DNA of 51,799 bases, from assembly GCA_947591045.1 (NCBI GenBank), contig CANQCV010000009.1:1-51799 (forward strand). Reading direction: 5' to 3'. Source of the stretch: an uncultured Clostridia bacterium. GTDB lineage: Bacteria; Bacillota; Clostridia; TANB77; CAG-508. A model generated the notes under the pieces. It did no database searches and had not been told where the DNA came from. It was given only the letters and a program-made list of their open reading frames with translations. The first letter of the stretch is position 1. The number at the start of each line of letters is the position of its first letter. The translations under genes were made by a program, and so were the position numbers. Positions 17,469-27,525 of this stretch are shown piece after piece.

Positions 17469-20153
17469 TTAGCTAATTGCATCTAATCTTTCTTTTGTTG
17501 CTTTTAGCATTTGCTCATATTTACTAAGTTTTTCTTTTTCTTCTTCGATTTTGCTAGCAGGTGCTTTACTTACAAAGCCTGGGTTTGATAGCATTTTGTT
17601 TGCTCTTTCTACTTCTGATTCTAATTTTTTTATTTCCCCTTGTAGCCTTTCTTTTTCTTTATCTATATCTACTAATTCTTCAAATGGTATATATGCTTTT
17701 ATATTGTCTACAACAATAGAAACTGCATTTTGTGGTACTTCTTTTTCGTCATCTTGAAGAACAATTTGACTTGCAAATCCTAATTTTAGTAAAAATTCTT
17801 CAGATTCTTTTATTTGCTGTTTATTATTTTGTGATACGATAATTAATTTTGATTTTTTGCTTGGGTGTACATTCATTTTTGTTCTAACATTTCTGATTTC
17901 TACAATTAATTTTTTTAATGTTTCAACTATTTCTTCTTCTTTGTCAAAGGCAAACTTTTCTTTTACATCTGGCCATTTACTTACTATTAAGTCTTTTGAG
18001 TCAAAACAAATTAAATGTGAATATATCTCTGATGTAATAAATGGCATAAATGGATGTAGTAATTTTAAAGAAGAACTAAATACATGATTTAAAACATAAC
18101 TTACCACTGTTTTTGTTTCTTCATTTTCGCTATACATTCTTGGTTTTACCATTTCAATATACCAATCACAAAACTCGTTCCATATGAAATTGTATATTTT
18201 ATCAAGTGCGATTCCTATATCATAATTGTCAATATTTTTGCTAACTTCTGCTACTAATTTATCAAATTTATTTAAAATCCATTTATCTTCTATTTTTAGT
18301 AAATCTGAATTATATTCATGGTTTTTATCATATACTTCATTACAAAAATCTTTTACCTTTTGTTCATCTGCCAAAGAATTTGTGATAAATTTTGCTGCAT
18401 TCCAAATTTTGTTTGCAAAATTTGATGCTTGTTCTAACTTTTCTGGCATGAATCTGATGTCATTTCCCATTGTTGTTCCTGATAAAACAGAAAATCTTAA
18501 ACTATCTGCACCATATTTATCTATTATATCTAATGGATCAATTCCATTTCCAAGTGTTTTTGACATCTTTCTTCCTTGGCTATCACGAACAATTCCGTGT
18601 ATTAGTACATCTTTAAAAGGTACTTTTCCCGTTAATTCTAATGCTTGTGACATCATTCTTGATACCCAGAAAGTAATAATATCAAATCCTGTTACTAATG
18701 TTTGTGTTGGATAAAAATCTTTATAATCTTCACTTTCTGTATTTGGCCAACCTAATGTTGAAAATGGCCATAATGCAGAACTAAACCATGTGTCTAATGT
18801 ATCTTGGTCTTGCTCTATATTGTGACTTTGGCATTTTTCACATTGCACAGGTTTTTGTTTTGCAACATGAATATGTCCACAATCTTTGCAATAATATGCT
18901 GGTATTCTATGTCCCCACCATAATTGGCGTGAAATACACCAATCTTGTATATTGTCTAGCCAATTAAAGTATTGTTTTTCGTATCTTTTTGGAACAAATC
19001 TTGTTTCTCCTTTTCTTACTGCTTCTGCTGCATTTTTTGCTAATTCTTTCATATTAACAAACCATTGTGTTGAAACTTTTGGTTCTATTGTGCTTTTACA
19101 TCTTTCACATTTTGCAACATTATGTGTATAGTCTTCTTCTGATACAAGATTTCCTAACTCTTTTAACCTTTCTACAATTAGCTTCCTTGCTTCATATAAA
19201 TCCATACCAGCATATTCTGGTACAAGATTTCCCATTTTAAAGTTCTCATCAAAAACTTCTATTATTTCTAAATTATGTCTTAGACCTGCCTCATAATCAT
19301 TTGGATCATGTGCTGGTGTAATTTTTACACAACCTGTTCCAAAATCTTTTTCTACAAAACTATCTGCAATAATTGGAATTTGTTTGTTCATAATTGGTAA
19401 TATACACATTTTGCCAACCAAGTCTTTATATCTTTCGTCATCTGGGTGAACTGCAACAGCTGTATCACCTAACATTGTTTCTGGTCTTGTTGTAGCAACT
19501 TCTATATACTTATTTTCTTCTCCAACTATTTTATAGCGAATATGCCATAGGTGTGATGCCTCTTCTTTGTACTCTACTTCGGCATCCGAAATTGATGTTT
19601 TACAACTTGTACACCAATTTACCATACGCTTTCCTTTATATATTAGGCCTTTTTCATACAATCTAATAAATTGCTCTAAAACTGCATCAGACATTCCTTC
19701 GTCTAATGTAAACCTACTTCTATCCCAGTCGCAAGAACAGCCTAATTTGCGTTGTTGTTTTTGAATAATACCTCCATATTCTTTTGTCCATTCCCATGCT
19801 TTTTCTAAAAACTTGTCTCTTCCTAAATCTTGTTTTGTTTTACCTTCTTCTGCAATTTTTTGAACAACTTTCATTTCAGTAGAAATTGCTGCATGGTCTG
19901 TTCCTGGAAGCCATAATGTACGAAATCCATTCATTCTTTTATATCTTATTAAAACATCTTGTATAGTGTCATCTAATGCATGTCCCATATGTAGCTTTCC
20001 TGTTACATTTGGTGGTGGCATCATAATACAATAAGTTTGTTTTGTTCTATCATGTGATGGCTTAAAATATCCTTTTTTCTCCCAATCTTCATATATTCTA
20101 TCTTCAAAATCTTTTGGATTAAATTTATCTTCTAGTTTGTGGTTGTTTTCCAT
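17469..20153 (-). CDS. valS: valyl-tRNA synthetase
   Basis: Class I aminoacyl-tRNA synthetase of 894 residues. The HIGH motif lies in PPPNVTGKLHMGHAL near residue 48, the editing domain has TTRPETMLGDTAVAVHP, and the KMSKS motif is GRKMSKTLGNG. The C-terminal coiled-coil arm (about 815-890) that contacts the tRNA elbow is present. Two CxxC-type zinc sites lie in the middle (CERC and CKDCGH...CEKC). ATG 20153 is preceded by AAGGAAGAG. I looked for a T-box leader upstream and found none; only a hairpin at 20210-20230. Confidence 0.98.
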   Translation of the reverse strand: MENNHKLEDKFNPKDFEDRIYEDWEKKGYFKPSHDRTKQTYCIMMPPPNVTGKLHMGHALDDTIQDVLIRYKRMNGFRTLWLPGTDHAAISTEMKVVQKIAEEGKTKQDLGRDKFLEKAWEWTKEYGGIIQKQQRKLGCSCDWDRSRFTLDEGMSDAVLEQFIRLYEKGLIYKGKRMVNWCTSCKTSISDAEVEYKEEASHLWHIRYKIVGEENKYIEVATTRPETMLGDTAVAVHPDDERYKDLVGKMCILPIMNKQIPIIADSFVEKDFGTGCVKITPAHDPNDYEAGLRHNLEIIEVFDENFKMGNLVPEYAGMDLYEARKLIVERLKELGNLVSEEDYTHNVAKCERCKSTIEPKVSTQWFVNMKELAKNAAEAVRKGETRFVPKRYEKQYFNWLDNIQDWCISRQLWWGHRIPAYYCKDCGHIHVAKQKPVQCEKCQSHNIEQDQDTLDTWFSSALWPFSTLGWPNTESEDYKDFYPTQTLVTGFDIITFWVSRMMSQALELTGKVPFKDVLIHGIVRDSQGRKMSKTLGNGIDPLDIIDKYGADSLRFSVLSGTTMGNDIRFMPEKLEQASNFANKIWNAAKFITNSLADEQKVKDFCNEVYDKNHEYNSDLLKIEDKWILNKFDKLVAEVSKNIDNYDIGIALDKIYNFIWNEFCDWYIEMVKPRMYSENEETKTVVSYVLNHVFSSSLKLLHPFMPFITSEIYSHLICFDSKDLIVSKWPDVKEKFAFDKEEEIVETLKKLIVEIRNVRTKMNVHPSKKSKLIIVSQNNKQQIKESEEFLLKLGFASQIVLQDDEKEVPQNAVSIVVDNIKAYIPFEELVDIDKEKERLQGEIKKLESEVERANKMLSNPGFVSKAPASKIEEEKEKLSKYEQMLKATKERLDAIS

Positions 20154-20206
20154 TTTTTATTTTCTCTTCCTTTCTTAAAACTTAAATAAATGTGCATTTT
20201 ATAATA

Positions 20207-20238
20207 AACCACGCCCTTATATTATAAGGGCGATTTTT
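20207..20238 (+). terminator. hairpin with T-run between valS and the small membrane gene
   Basis: CGCCCTTATATTATAAGGGCG is a near-perfect palindrome followed on the plus strand by ATTTTTTTATTTT. The genes on both sides are on the minus strand, where the hairpin lacks a T-run, so it may act weakly as a terminator after 20239 or only as an RNA structure. Confidence 0.5.
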
Positions 20239-20439
20239 TTATTTTATCTGAAAAAATATTAGAAGTGCACCTATTATTGCAACAATAAATCCCAATAATT
20301 TTAGTCCTAATGATGCCTCATTTTGGTCTCCAAAGCTAAACCATTTTTTAGTAAGAAGTCTTGCATCATAAATCATAATAACTCCAAATATATCTAAAAT
20401 TAATCCTATTAATATTAGTACCGCTTGAACTATATTCAT
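20239..20439 (-). CDS. small two-segment membrane protein, unknown
   Basis: A 66-residue protein with hydrophobic stretches at about 3-23 and 45-63 joined by a loop with KKWFSFGDQNEASLGLK. I do not recognise a function. Similar short membrane proteins are common in Clostridia. It starts 15 bases after the aldose-epimerase-like gene, with AAAAGGATG upstream of ATG 20439, and is likely cotranscribed with it. Confidence 0.7.
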   Translation of the reverse strand: MNIVQAVLILIGLILDIFGVIMIYDARLLTKKWFSFGDQNEASLGLKLLGFIVAIIGALLIFFQIK

Positions 20440-20454
20440 TTTTTATACATCCTT

Positions 20455-21324
20455 TTAAAAAAACTCAACTGTATATTTACATTCAAAAGTTTCTGCTGGT
20501 TTTAATGATATAATGTCTTGCTTTTGAATAAATACACCTGTACTTTTAACATTATCTGCTGTTGAAAACCAAGGTTCAATGCAAATAAATGGTGCATTGG
20601 GTTTTGACCATACTGCCAAATATGGAAATCCTGTAAAGTCCATAGTTAATAATGTCTTGTTTTCAGCTTTATTTTTTAAGCTAATTCTATGTGACATAAT
20701 TCCTTTCATAATTAATGCATCATCATTAAAAGTATCTGAATTAATTTCAATTCTTCTTTTATCTACCATTCTACTTCTTGCATATTCTGTTCCAATTAGC
20801 CCATCTACTAAATATAGAAAATGTATTTTATCTTCGTCTTCTTCAAATTCTAAATAATAATTTCCTTTTTTCAATTCTTCTAAATCAATTTTAAAAGCAG
20901 GATGTCCACCTATTCCAAATGGAAGTGTTACATCACCTGTATTTATTACTTTGTAAATTGTAGTTAATTTATTTTCGTCTAATCTATAAGTCGTATATAA
21001 TTCAAAATCATATGGATATTTTCTTTTTGTAACTTCATTACTTTTCAATACATAAGAATGAAAGTTGTCCAATTTTGTTATTGGCTCAAATTCCATGTCT
21101 CTTGCAAATCCATGTTGTTGCATTTCATAAATTCTTCCATTAATGATGGTTTGATTTTTCTTTAGCTTACCTACTACTGGAAATAATACTGGTGCATGTC
21201 TTTTCCAATATACTTTTCCATTTTCGTCAACACAGTCTTCCCCTTGGTGAATACGCTCTTGACCATTTAAGGTAAAGCTTATTAATTCTCCACCCATTTT
21301 TGAGGTTAGCATTTTTGTATACAT
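20455..21324 (-). CDS. aldose 1-epimerase family protein (LacX-like)
   Basis: A 289-residue beta-sandwich protein of the GalM/LacX branch. Recognised features include GGELISFTLNGQERIHQGE near the N-terminus, the histidine in QHGFARDMEF, GGHPAFK with the second conserved histidine, and CIEPWFSTADN near the C-terminus, where the catalytic Glu lies. It probably interconverts alpha and beta anomers of a hexose or hexose phosphate; the sugar cannot be told. ATG 21324 follows AAGGAGAAATTAG. Confidence 0.88.
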   Translation of the reverse strand: MYTKMLTSKMGGELISFTLNGQERIHQGEDCVDENGKVYWKRHAPVLFPVVGKLKKNQTIINGRIYEMQQHGFARDMEFEPITKLDNFHSYVLKSNEVTKRKYPYDFELYTTYRLDENKLTTIYKVINTGDVTLPFGIGGHPAFKIDLEELKKGNYYLEFEEDEDKIHFLYLVDGLIGTEYARSRMVDKRRIEINSDTFNDDALIMKGIMSHRISLKNKAENKTLLTMDFTGFPYLAVWSKPNAPFICIEPWFSTADNVKSTGVFIQKQDIISLKPAETFECKYTVEFF

Positions 21325-21364
21325 CTAATTTCTCCTTGTCTTTTATATATTTTTTCCTTACAAT

Positions 21365-21393
21365 ATAATATTGTTTTTTTATGTAAATGTCAA
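21365..21393 (-). promoter_or_regulatory. predicted sigma-A promoter of the epimerase gene
   Basis: Minus strand TTGACA, 17 bases, TATTAT, with the -10 box about 40 bases from the ATG at 21324. Confidence 0.65.
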
Positions 21394-21452
21394 GAGAAAA
21401 TTTGTCTTTTTATTGCCAAATATTCTTACGGATTTACTTTTTTGTCACTTTA

Positions 21453-23501
21453 TTAAATTTCTATCCTTTTTGTAAATTTTTCGTCAATTAATTTTCGCAA
21501 AATTTTATTTTCCGGTTTTTCTAATTTTGGATCTGCACTTTCTATTTTTAATGCTACACTTTGTACACTTTTTAGAGTCTCCATATCTTCGAATAAATTT
21601 GCAATTTTAAATTCTGGTATACCATGTTGCCTTGTTCCAAAAAACTCTCCTGAACCTCTTAATTCCAAGTCTTTTTCTGCAATTATAAAGCCATCATTTG
21701 TATCACACATAATTTTCATTCTACTTCTTATCTCTGGAGATTTTCCCTCATACTTTAAAATGCAATATGACTGGTTTTCTCCTCTTCCCACTCTACCTCT
21801 TAATTGGTGTAATTGTGCTAGGCCAAAATGTTCTGCATTTTCTATAACCATAATTGTTGCATTTGGTACATTAACACCAACTTCAATTACTGTGGTTGAA
21901 ATTAATATGTCTATATTTCCCTCTTTGAACTCATGCATAATCTCGTCTTTTTCTTTTTGTTTCATTTTTCCATATAAATAACTTACTCTATAATTTTTAA
22001 ATATATCGTTTTTATATTTTTCTTGAAGATTAGTTACAGACTCTGCCTCTATCTCCTCATTTTCTTCTACAAGAGGACATACAATATATGCTTGTCTTCC
22101 TTCATCAACATTCTTTTTTATAAAATTATTTATTCTTTCTTCCATGCTTTTTGTTACAGCATATGTTTCAATTTTCTTTCTATTTGGTGGCAACTCATCA
22201 ATAATTGAAATATCTAGGTCCCCATATAAAATAAGAGCCAAAGTTCTTGGTATTGGCGTTGCAGTCATAACTAATACATCTGGGCAATTACCTTTCTGCG
22301 TTATAATACTTCTTTGTCTAACTCCAAAACGATGTTGCTCATCTGTTACAACAAATCCCAAATTTTGAAAAACAACATCTTCTACTAATAACGCATGTGT
22401 TCCTATAAGAACATTTATTGTACCGTTTTTTAAGTTCTCTAAAATTTCCTGTCTTTTTTTAGGTCTTGTTCCACCAAGTAGTAATTCACATTTTATTCCG
22501 AATGGCTCTAACACTTTTGTAAATTCTTGCAAATGTTGTTCTGCTAAAATTGCAGTAGGTGCCATAATCGCTACTTGATACCCACATTTTACTGCCTTAT
22601 ATGATGCAATAATAGATACAATAGTTTTTCCAGAACCTACATCACCTTGCAAAAGTCTATTCATTGGCTTTTGCATTTCCATATCATTATCAATTTCTTC
22701 TAGCACTTTTAATTGTGCCTTTGTTAGCCTAAATGGTAGATTGTTAATAACATCTGACATTTTTACTTCTTTGCTATAAGCAATTCCATCATTTTCATTA
22801 TCATATTTATTCTTTAAGCAAGATAGAGCAAGTTGCATACTAAGTAATTCTTCAAAAACAAGTCTTTTTCTTGCTTTATCATATTCCTCAAAACTGTTTG
22901 GAAAATGTATTTGTTTTATTGCAGTATTTAATTCTTCTAAATGATATTCTTTTAACAAATACTCTGGCATGGTTTCTTCTAGATTACCATTTACTATTTT
23001 TAGTCCATTTTCAATTGCATTTCTAATTGCACTTTGTTTTAGGTTATATGTTAAAGGATAAATTGGTATAATTTTTCCTGTATTTTTTGAACTTTCCTCT
23101 ACATCAAAAACAGGATTTACCATTTCTACCTTTCCATATTTTACTTGTGCTTTTCCATAAAATTTATACCTTTGTCCTACTTTAAATCTACCTTTTAAGT
23201 AGCTTTGATTAAACCATGTAATTACACATGGGGCTGATTCGTCTCTCACAACTAATTTTAAAATGGACCTATTTTTTCCAATTCTAACTTCTGATACATT
23301 ACTAGTAGCCATAACTTCTATTAATGATTCTTCTCCATCTACCAATGTAGCAATCATTTTTGGCTTACTCCTATCTTCGTAAGTCCTAGGGAAATATGTA
23401 ATTAAATCATCTAATGTATCTATTCCAATATGATGTAGTAGTTTTGCTTTTGCAGGACCGACACCTTTCACATATTGTACACTTTGTTTTAAATCTACCA
23501 T
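21453..23501 (-). CDS. recG: ATP-dependent DNA helicase RecG
   Basis: RecG remodels stalled forks and Holliday junctions. The 682-residue protein has an N-terminal HhH (VKGVGPAKAKLLHHIGI) and a wedge/OB domain. The helicase core shows LLQGDVGSGKTIVS (Walker A), DEQHRFG (motif II), MTATPIPRTL (motif III) and QLRGRVGRG (motif VI). The TRG-like C-terminus is present. ATG 23501 follows AAGGAGAAAAAG; the frame extends 45 bases further upstream but that part precedes the ribosome site. Confidence 0.97.
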   Translation of the reverse strand: MVDLKQSVQYVKGVGPAKAKLLHHIGIDTLDDLITYFPRTYEDRSKPKMIATLVDGEESLIEVMATSNVSEVRIGKNRSILKLVVRDESAPCVITWFNQSYLKGRFKVGQRYKFYGKAQVKYGKVEMVNPVFDVEESSKNTGKIIPIYPLTYNLKQSAIRNAIENGLKIVNGNLEETMPEYLLKEYHLEELNTAIKQIHFPNSFEEYDKARKRLVFEELLSMQLALSCLKNKYDNENDGIAYSKEVKMSDVINNLPFRLTKAQLKVLEEIDNDMEMQKPMNRLLQGDVGSGKTIVSIIASYKAVKCGYQVAIMAPTAILAEQHLQEFTKVLEPFGIKCELLLGGTRPKKRQEILENLKNGTINVLIGTHALLVEDVVFQNLGFVVTDEQHRFGVRQRSIITQKGNCPDVLVMTATPIPRTLALILYGDLDISIIDELPPNRKKIETYAVTKSMEERINNFIKKNVDEGRQAYIVCPLVEENEEIEAESVTNLQEKYKNDIFKNYRVSYLYGKMKQKEKDEIMHEFKEGNIDILISTTVIEVGVNVPNATIMVIENAEHFGLAQLHQLRGRVGRGENQSYCILKYEGKSPEIRSRMKIMCDTNDGFIIAEKDLELRGSGEFFGTRQHGIPEFKIANLFEDMETLKSVQSVALKIESADPKLEKPENKILRKLIDEKFTKRIEI

Positions 23502-23718
23502 CTTTTTCTCCTTGGGGTCTGACCCTTTTTCCCATTTTTGTCGCAAAAGGAACAGGTCAGTTTATTTAGTGTTATTGTATCAAAACTACTAATAAAAAGC
23601 AATTAATTATTACTTAAAAAAACTATTGTATTTTTTCATATTTTTTACATTTACCTCTTCATTTATTTGCAAAAATGATGTATAATACTTACATTAAAAT
23701 GGCGAAAGGATTGATAAT

Positions 23719-26142
23719 ATGTCATATAATTTTAAAGATATTGAGAAAAAATGGCAAAATAAATGGTATAGTGAGGGTACATTTTTTGCAAAAGATGATC
23801 CTTCTTTGAAAAAATGGTATGGACTAATTGAATTTCCTTATCCTTCTGGACAAGGCTTACATGTTGGGCATCCTAGAAGTTATACTGCTCTAGATATTAT
23901 TGCAAGAAAGAAGAGAATGGAAGGATATAATGTATTATTTCCAATAGGCTTTGACGCATTTGGTCTTCCTGCTGAAAATTATGCTATTAAAAATCATGTT
24001 CATCCAAGAATTACAACAGAGAAAAATGTTAATCATTTTAGGGAACAACTAAAATCATTAGGTTTTTCTTTTGATTGGTCAAGAGAAATAAATACAACTG
24101 ATCCTGAATATTATAAATGGACACAGTGGATTTTTATTCAGTTATATAAACATGGTCTAGCATATAAAGCAACAATGCCAATTAATTTTTGCACAGGTTG
24201 TAAAGTAGGTCTTGCAAATGAAGAAGTAGTTGGTGGAGTTTGTGAAAGATGTGGTAGTCCAGTTGTTCAAAAAGAAAAAAGCCAGTGGATGTTAAAAATT
24301 ACAGAATATGCTCAAAGATTAATTGATGATTTAGACGATTTGGACTATTTAGATAAAATTAAAGCTCAACAAAAAAATTGGATTGGTCGTAGTGAGGGTG
24401 CAGAAGTTAATTTTAAAATAGATGGTACTTCTGATAGCTTAACTGTATATACTACAAGACCTGATACTTTATTTGGAGCTACATATATGGTAGTTGCTCC
24501 AGAACATCCATATATTAAAAAATATGCTGACAAAATTACAAACATAGAAGAAGTTAAAGAATATCAAAAACAAGCTTCTCTTAAATCTGATTTTGAGCGT
24601 TCTGAATTAAACAAAGATAAAACTGGCGTTGAAATAAAAGGGCTTACTGCTATCAACCCAGTAAATGGTAAGAATATTCCAATTTGGGTATCTGATTATG
24701 TTTTAATTAGCTATGGTACAGGAGCTATTATGGCTGTTCCTGCACATGATGAACGCGACTATGAATTTGCTACTAAATTTAATATTCCTATGATTCAAGT
24801 CGTAAGTCTAAAAAGTTCTGATGTTGTATGTGACCTTTCAAAGGAGGCTTTTACAGATGTTGAAGATGGAATTTTAGTAAACTCTGGATTTTTAGATGGT
24901 CTTTCAGTTGTAGATGCTAAAAAGAAAATTATAGAATACCTAGAAGAAAATAAAATTGGAACCAAAAAAGTAAATTATAAATTACGCGATTGGGTATTTT
25001 CAAGACAGCGTTATTGGGGTGAACCTATTCCTATGGTACATTGCGAAAAATGTGGATGGGTACCACTTCCAGAAGAAAGCCTACCTCTTGTTCTACCAGA
25101 TATTGAAGATTATGAACCAGGAGAAAATGGTGAGTCACCACTTGCAAAACTTGATAGCTGGGTAAATACAACTTGCCCTCATTGTGGTGGAAAAGCTACT
25201 CGTGAGACAGATACAATGCCTCAATGGGCTGGTTCTTCATGGTATTATTTAAGATATATGGATGCTCACAATAAAGATAGTTTAGCATCAAAAGAAGCTT
25301 TAAAATATTGGTCTCCTGTTGATTGGTATAATGGTGGTATGGAACACACTACACTTCACCTATTATATTCAAGATTTTGGCATAAATTTTTGTATGATAT
25401 CGGCGTTGTTCCAACAAAAGAACCTTACCAAAAAAGAACTTCTCATGGTATGATTTTAGGTTCAAATGGAGAAAAAATGTCTAAATCAAAAGGTAATGTT
25501 ATTAATCCAGATGATATAGTAGAAGAATTTGGAGCAGATACTTTCCGTGTTTATGAAATGTTTATGGGACCTTTTGACCAGACAGCACCATGGTCTATGG
25601 AAAGTATTCGTGGATGTGGCAAGTTTTTAGACCGTGTATGGAATATGCAAGATATGTTAGTAGACGGAGATACATATTCTCCTAAATTTGAAAAAATGAT
25701 GCATAAGGCAATAAAGAAAGTATCTAGCGATATTGAAGAAATGAAATTTAATACTGCTGTTAGCACTTTTATGACTATGGTAAATGAATTTTACAAAGAA
25801 AAACAAATTAACAAAGCAGAATTTAAAACATTTTTACAATTATTAAATCCATTTGCTCCTCATATGACAGAAGAATTATATAGTAAATTATCGGAAAAAA
25901 CTATTGCTGATACTCCTTGGCCAAGTTATGATGAGTCAAAAACGATTGATAATGAAATTGAAATACCAATACAATTTAATGGAAAATTAAAAGCATCTAT
26001 TTTAATTCCACTTGACGCAGACGAAAGTAGCGTTAAACAAATCGTTCACGAAAACGATATTGTAAAAAAACAATTAGAAGGAAAAACTATTGTAAAAGAA
26101 ATTTATGTAAAAAATAAAATATATAATATAGTTGTAAAATAA
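23719..26142 (+). CDS. leuS: leucyl-tRNA synthetase
   Basis: LeuS, 807 residues, charges tRNA-Leu. The HIGH-type motif is [17 protein letters not shown] near residue 48, zinc-knuckle cysteines lie at CTGCK...CERCG, the CP1 editing domain has [14 protein letters not shown], and the KMSKS loop is [14 protein letters not shown] 23719 is preceded by GAAAGGATTGATAAT; a TATAAT -10 box lies at about 23681. No T-box leader is visible. The whole gene is in one frame, and every CGG triplet in it straddles codons. Confidence 0.98.
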   Translation: MSYNFKDIEKKWQNKWYSEGTFFAKDDPSLKKWYGLIEFPYPSGQGLHVGHPRSYTALDIIARKKRMEGYNVLFPIGFDAFGLPAENYAIKNHVHPRITTEKNVNHFREQLKSLGFSFDWSREINTTDPEYYKWTQWIFIQLYKHGLAYKATMPINFCTGCKVGLANEEVVGGVCERCGSPVVQKEKSQWMLKITEYAQRLIDDLDDLDYLDKIKAQQKNWIGRSEGAEVNFKIDGTSDSLTVYTTRPDTLFGATYMVVAPEHPYIKKYADKITNIEEVKEYQKQASLKSDFERSELNKDKTGVEIKGLTAINPVNGKNIPIWVSDYVLISYGTGAIMAVPAHDERDYEFATKFNIPMIQVVSLKSSDVVCDLSKEAFTDVEDGILVNSGFLDGLSVVDAKKKIIEYLEENKIGTKKVNYKLRDWVFSRQRYWGEPIPMVHCEKCGWVPLPEESLPLVLPDIEDYEPGENGESPLAKLDSWVNTTCPHCGGKATRETDTMPQWAGSSWYYLRYMDAHNKDSLASKEALKYWSPVDWYNGGMEHTTLHLLYSRFWHKFLYDIGVVPTKEPYQKRTSHGMILGSNGEKMSKSKGNVINPDDIVEEFGADTFRVYEMFMGPFDQTAPWSMESIRGCGKFLDRVWNMQDMLVDGDTYSPKFEKMMHKAIKKVSSDIEEMKFNTAVSTFMTMVNEFYKEKQINKAEFKTFLQLLNPFAPHMTEELYSKLSEKTIADTPWPSYDESKTIDNEIEIPIQFNGKLKASILIPLDADESSVKQIVHENDIVKKQLEGKTIVKEIYVKNKIYNIVVK

Positions 26143-26152
26143 ACATTTATAA

Positions 26153-26197
26153 AAATAAACATCTTGCTTTATAAATTGCAAGGTGTTTATTTTTTTA
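26153..26197 (+). terminator. terminator after leuS
   Basis: Stem AAATAAACATCTTGC/GCAAGGTGTTTATTT followed by TTTTTA on the plus strand. Confidence 0.85.
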
Positions 26198-26311
26198 TCC
26201 ATATTTTTGTAATATTATTGTAATACAACTGTAATGAAAATGTCACAGACTTTTGGGTTTTCTTGTTGTATAATGTGGATATATGAATTACTAAGGAGAA
26301 ATATAAATAAT

Positions 26312-27394
26312 ATGAGTATTGAGTCAGATTTAAAAAAAGATGGCATACAAGTAATTGGCAGTTTGGATACATTAAGTGTTAACAATTTAGCTCATAATGT
26401 TGCTGAAAAAATTTGTAATGCATTCCCTAAACAAAACTTCATTTTTCACAAATTATTTGTAGCTTTGTCAAGAATACCTATGTATACAGCACAAATGCCA
26501 GAAGGTTATGCAGAAGCTAATTATTTTTATAAAAATTCATCTATCTACTTTAAATCAGGTATTTCTACTGACGAATTAGAAAAATTTGCTATACACGAAT
26601 TCATCCATTATTTACAAGAAATTAAGGATAAAAAGGGCAATCTAATTAAATTAGGATTATGTGATTTTGGAGAGTTTAAAGTACAGGGAATGGCTTTAAA
26701 TGAAGGTGCTGTGCAATTAATGACTGCAAAAACATTGAATTGGCCTGTAGAAATTGTAAAATATTATGGTATATCACTTCCTACAAATAGTCCAAATTGT
26801 TATCCTATATTATGTAATTTAGTTGCTCAAATGGCTTATTTAACAGGAGAGGATGTACTTTTTGAAAGTACTTTTTACGGTACAGATTCATTTAAGGCAA
26901 AATTCTGTGATTTATGTGGGCTTACTGCTTTACTTATGATTCAAAGTAACTTAGATTTAGTTATGAATACTGAAGAAAAGATTATAAAATTAAATCAAAA
27001 ATTGTTAGAAGATTCTTGTGAAGGAACAAAAGCTAAAAAAATATCAAATAAAATAGCAAAATTAAAAGATAAATTAAAAGAATTTTATTTAGAAACACAA
27101 GATTTAATTTATTCTTCTTATTTTGATACACAATTAAAAAGAATTACAACAACAGAAGATATTGAGGCTTATCGTTACAAATTATATAATTACAAAAATC
27201 ACATCGGTATTACAGAAGATTACTCTACTTTTAACGATTATTACATAAGCAAAATGATTGATTTAGATAATAAATATGAAAAAATCACAAATAATACTTC
27301 TGTAACTGTTGTTAATAGTTCTCCTATTGCAGTATTTTTTAGAAAGATTAGAAGTCTATTAACTGCCAAAGTCGAATTTAACAAAAAGCAGTAG
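26312..27394 (+). CDS. putative zinc metallopeptidase-like protein (HExxH), unknown family
   Basis: A 360-residue protein with a HExxH motif, AIHEFIHYLQE, near residue 95, followed about 30 residues later by ALNEGAVQLMT, whose Glu could be the third zinc ligand of a gluzincin. There is no signal peptide or clear membrane segment, so it is probably cytoplasmic. The second half is Lys-rich and helical. I do not recognise the family and peptidase activity is an inference. ATG 26312 is chosen because AAGGAG lies 13 bases upstream and a TATAAT box at 26268 lies ahead; the longer frame from 26234 begins before that box. It is monocistronic between two terminators. Confidence 0.72.
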   Translation: MSIESDLKKDGIQVIGSLDTLSVNNLAHNVAEKICNAFPKQNFIFHKLFVALSRIPMYTAQMPEGYAEANYFYKNSSIYFKSGISTDELEKFAIHEFIHYLQEIKDKKGNLIKLGLCDFGEFKVQGMALNEGAVQLMTAKTLNWPVEIVKYYGISLPTNSPNCYPILCNLVAQMAYLTGEDVLFESTFYGTDSFKAKFCDLCGLTALLMIQSNLDLVMNTEEKIIKLNQKLLEDSCEGTKAKKISNKIAKLKDKLKEFYLETQDLIYSSYFDTQLKRITTTEDIEAYRYKLYNYKNHIGITEDYSTFNDYYISKMIDLDNKYEKITNNTSVTVVNSSPIAVFFRKIRSLLTAKVEFNKKQ

Positions 27395-27435
27395 AGTTTG
27401 TTTAAAAAATTAGAATTTATTTTAAATATAATTAA

Positions 27436-27495
27436 AAAACACTCGGTAATGAAATTATCTAAAAATTTTATTTAGGCTTCATTACCAAGTGTTTT
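27436..27495. terminator. bidirectional terminator between convergent genes
   Basis: A 17-bp imperfect stem (AAACACTCGGTAATGAA against TTCATTACCAAGTGTTT) lies between the convergent zincin-like and gltD-like genes, with T-rich DNA on the plus side and A-rich DNA before it. Confidence 0.8.
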
Positions 27496-27525
27496 ATATT
27501 TATTATATCTTTAATAAACTTAAAT

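Noticed and set aside
20154..20238. T-box leader before valS, and similarly before leuS (23600-23718)
   Set aside because: No T-box sequence, specifier loop or antiterminator pair is visible; the hairpin at 20207-20238 stands alone.
23510..23560. GGGGTCTGACCC and nearby AACAGGTCAG upstream of recG as an insertion-sequence end
   Set aside because: Only a short imperfect palindrome with no second end, transposase fragment or target duplication in view.
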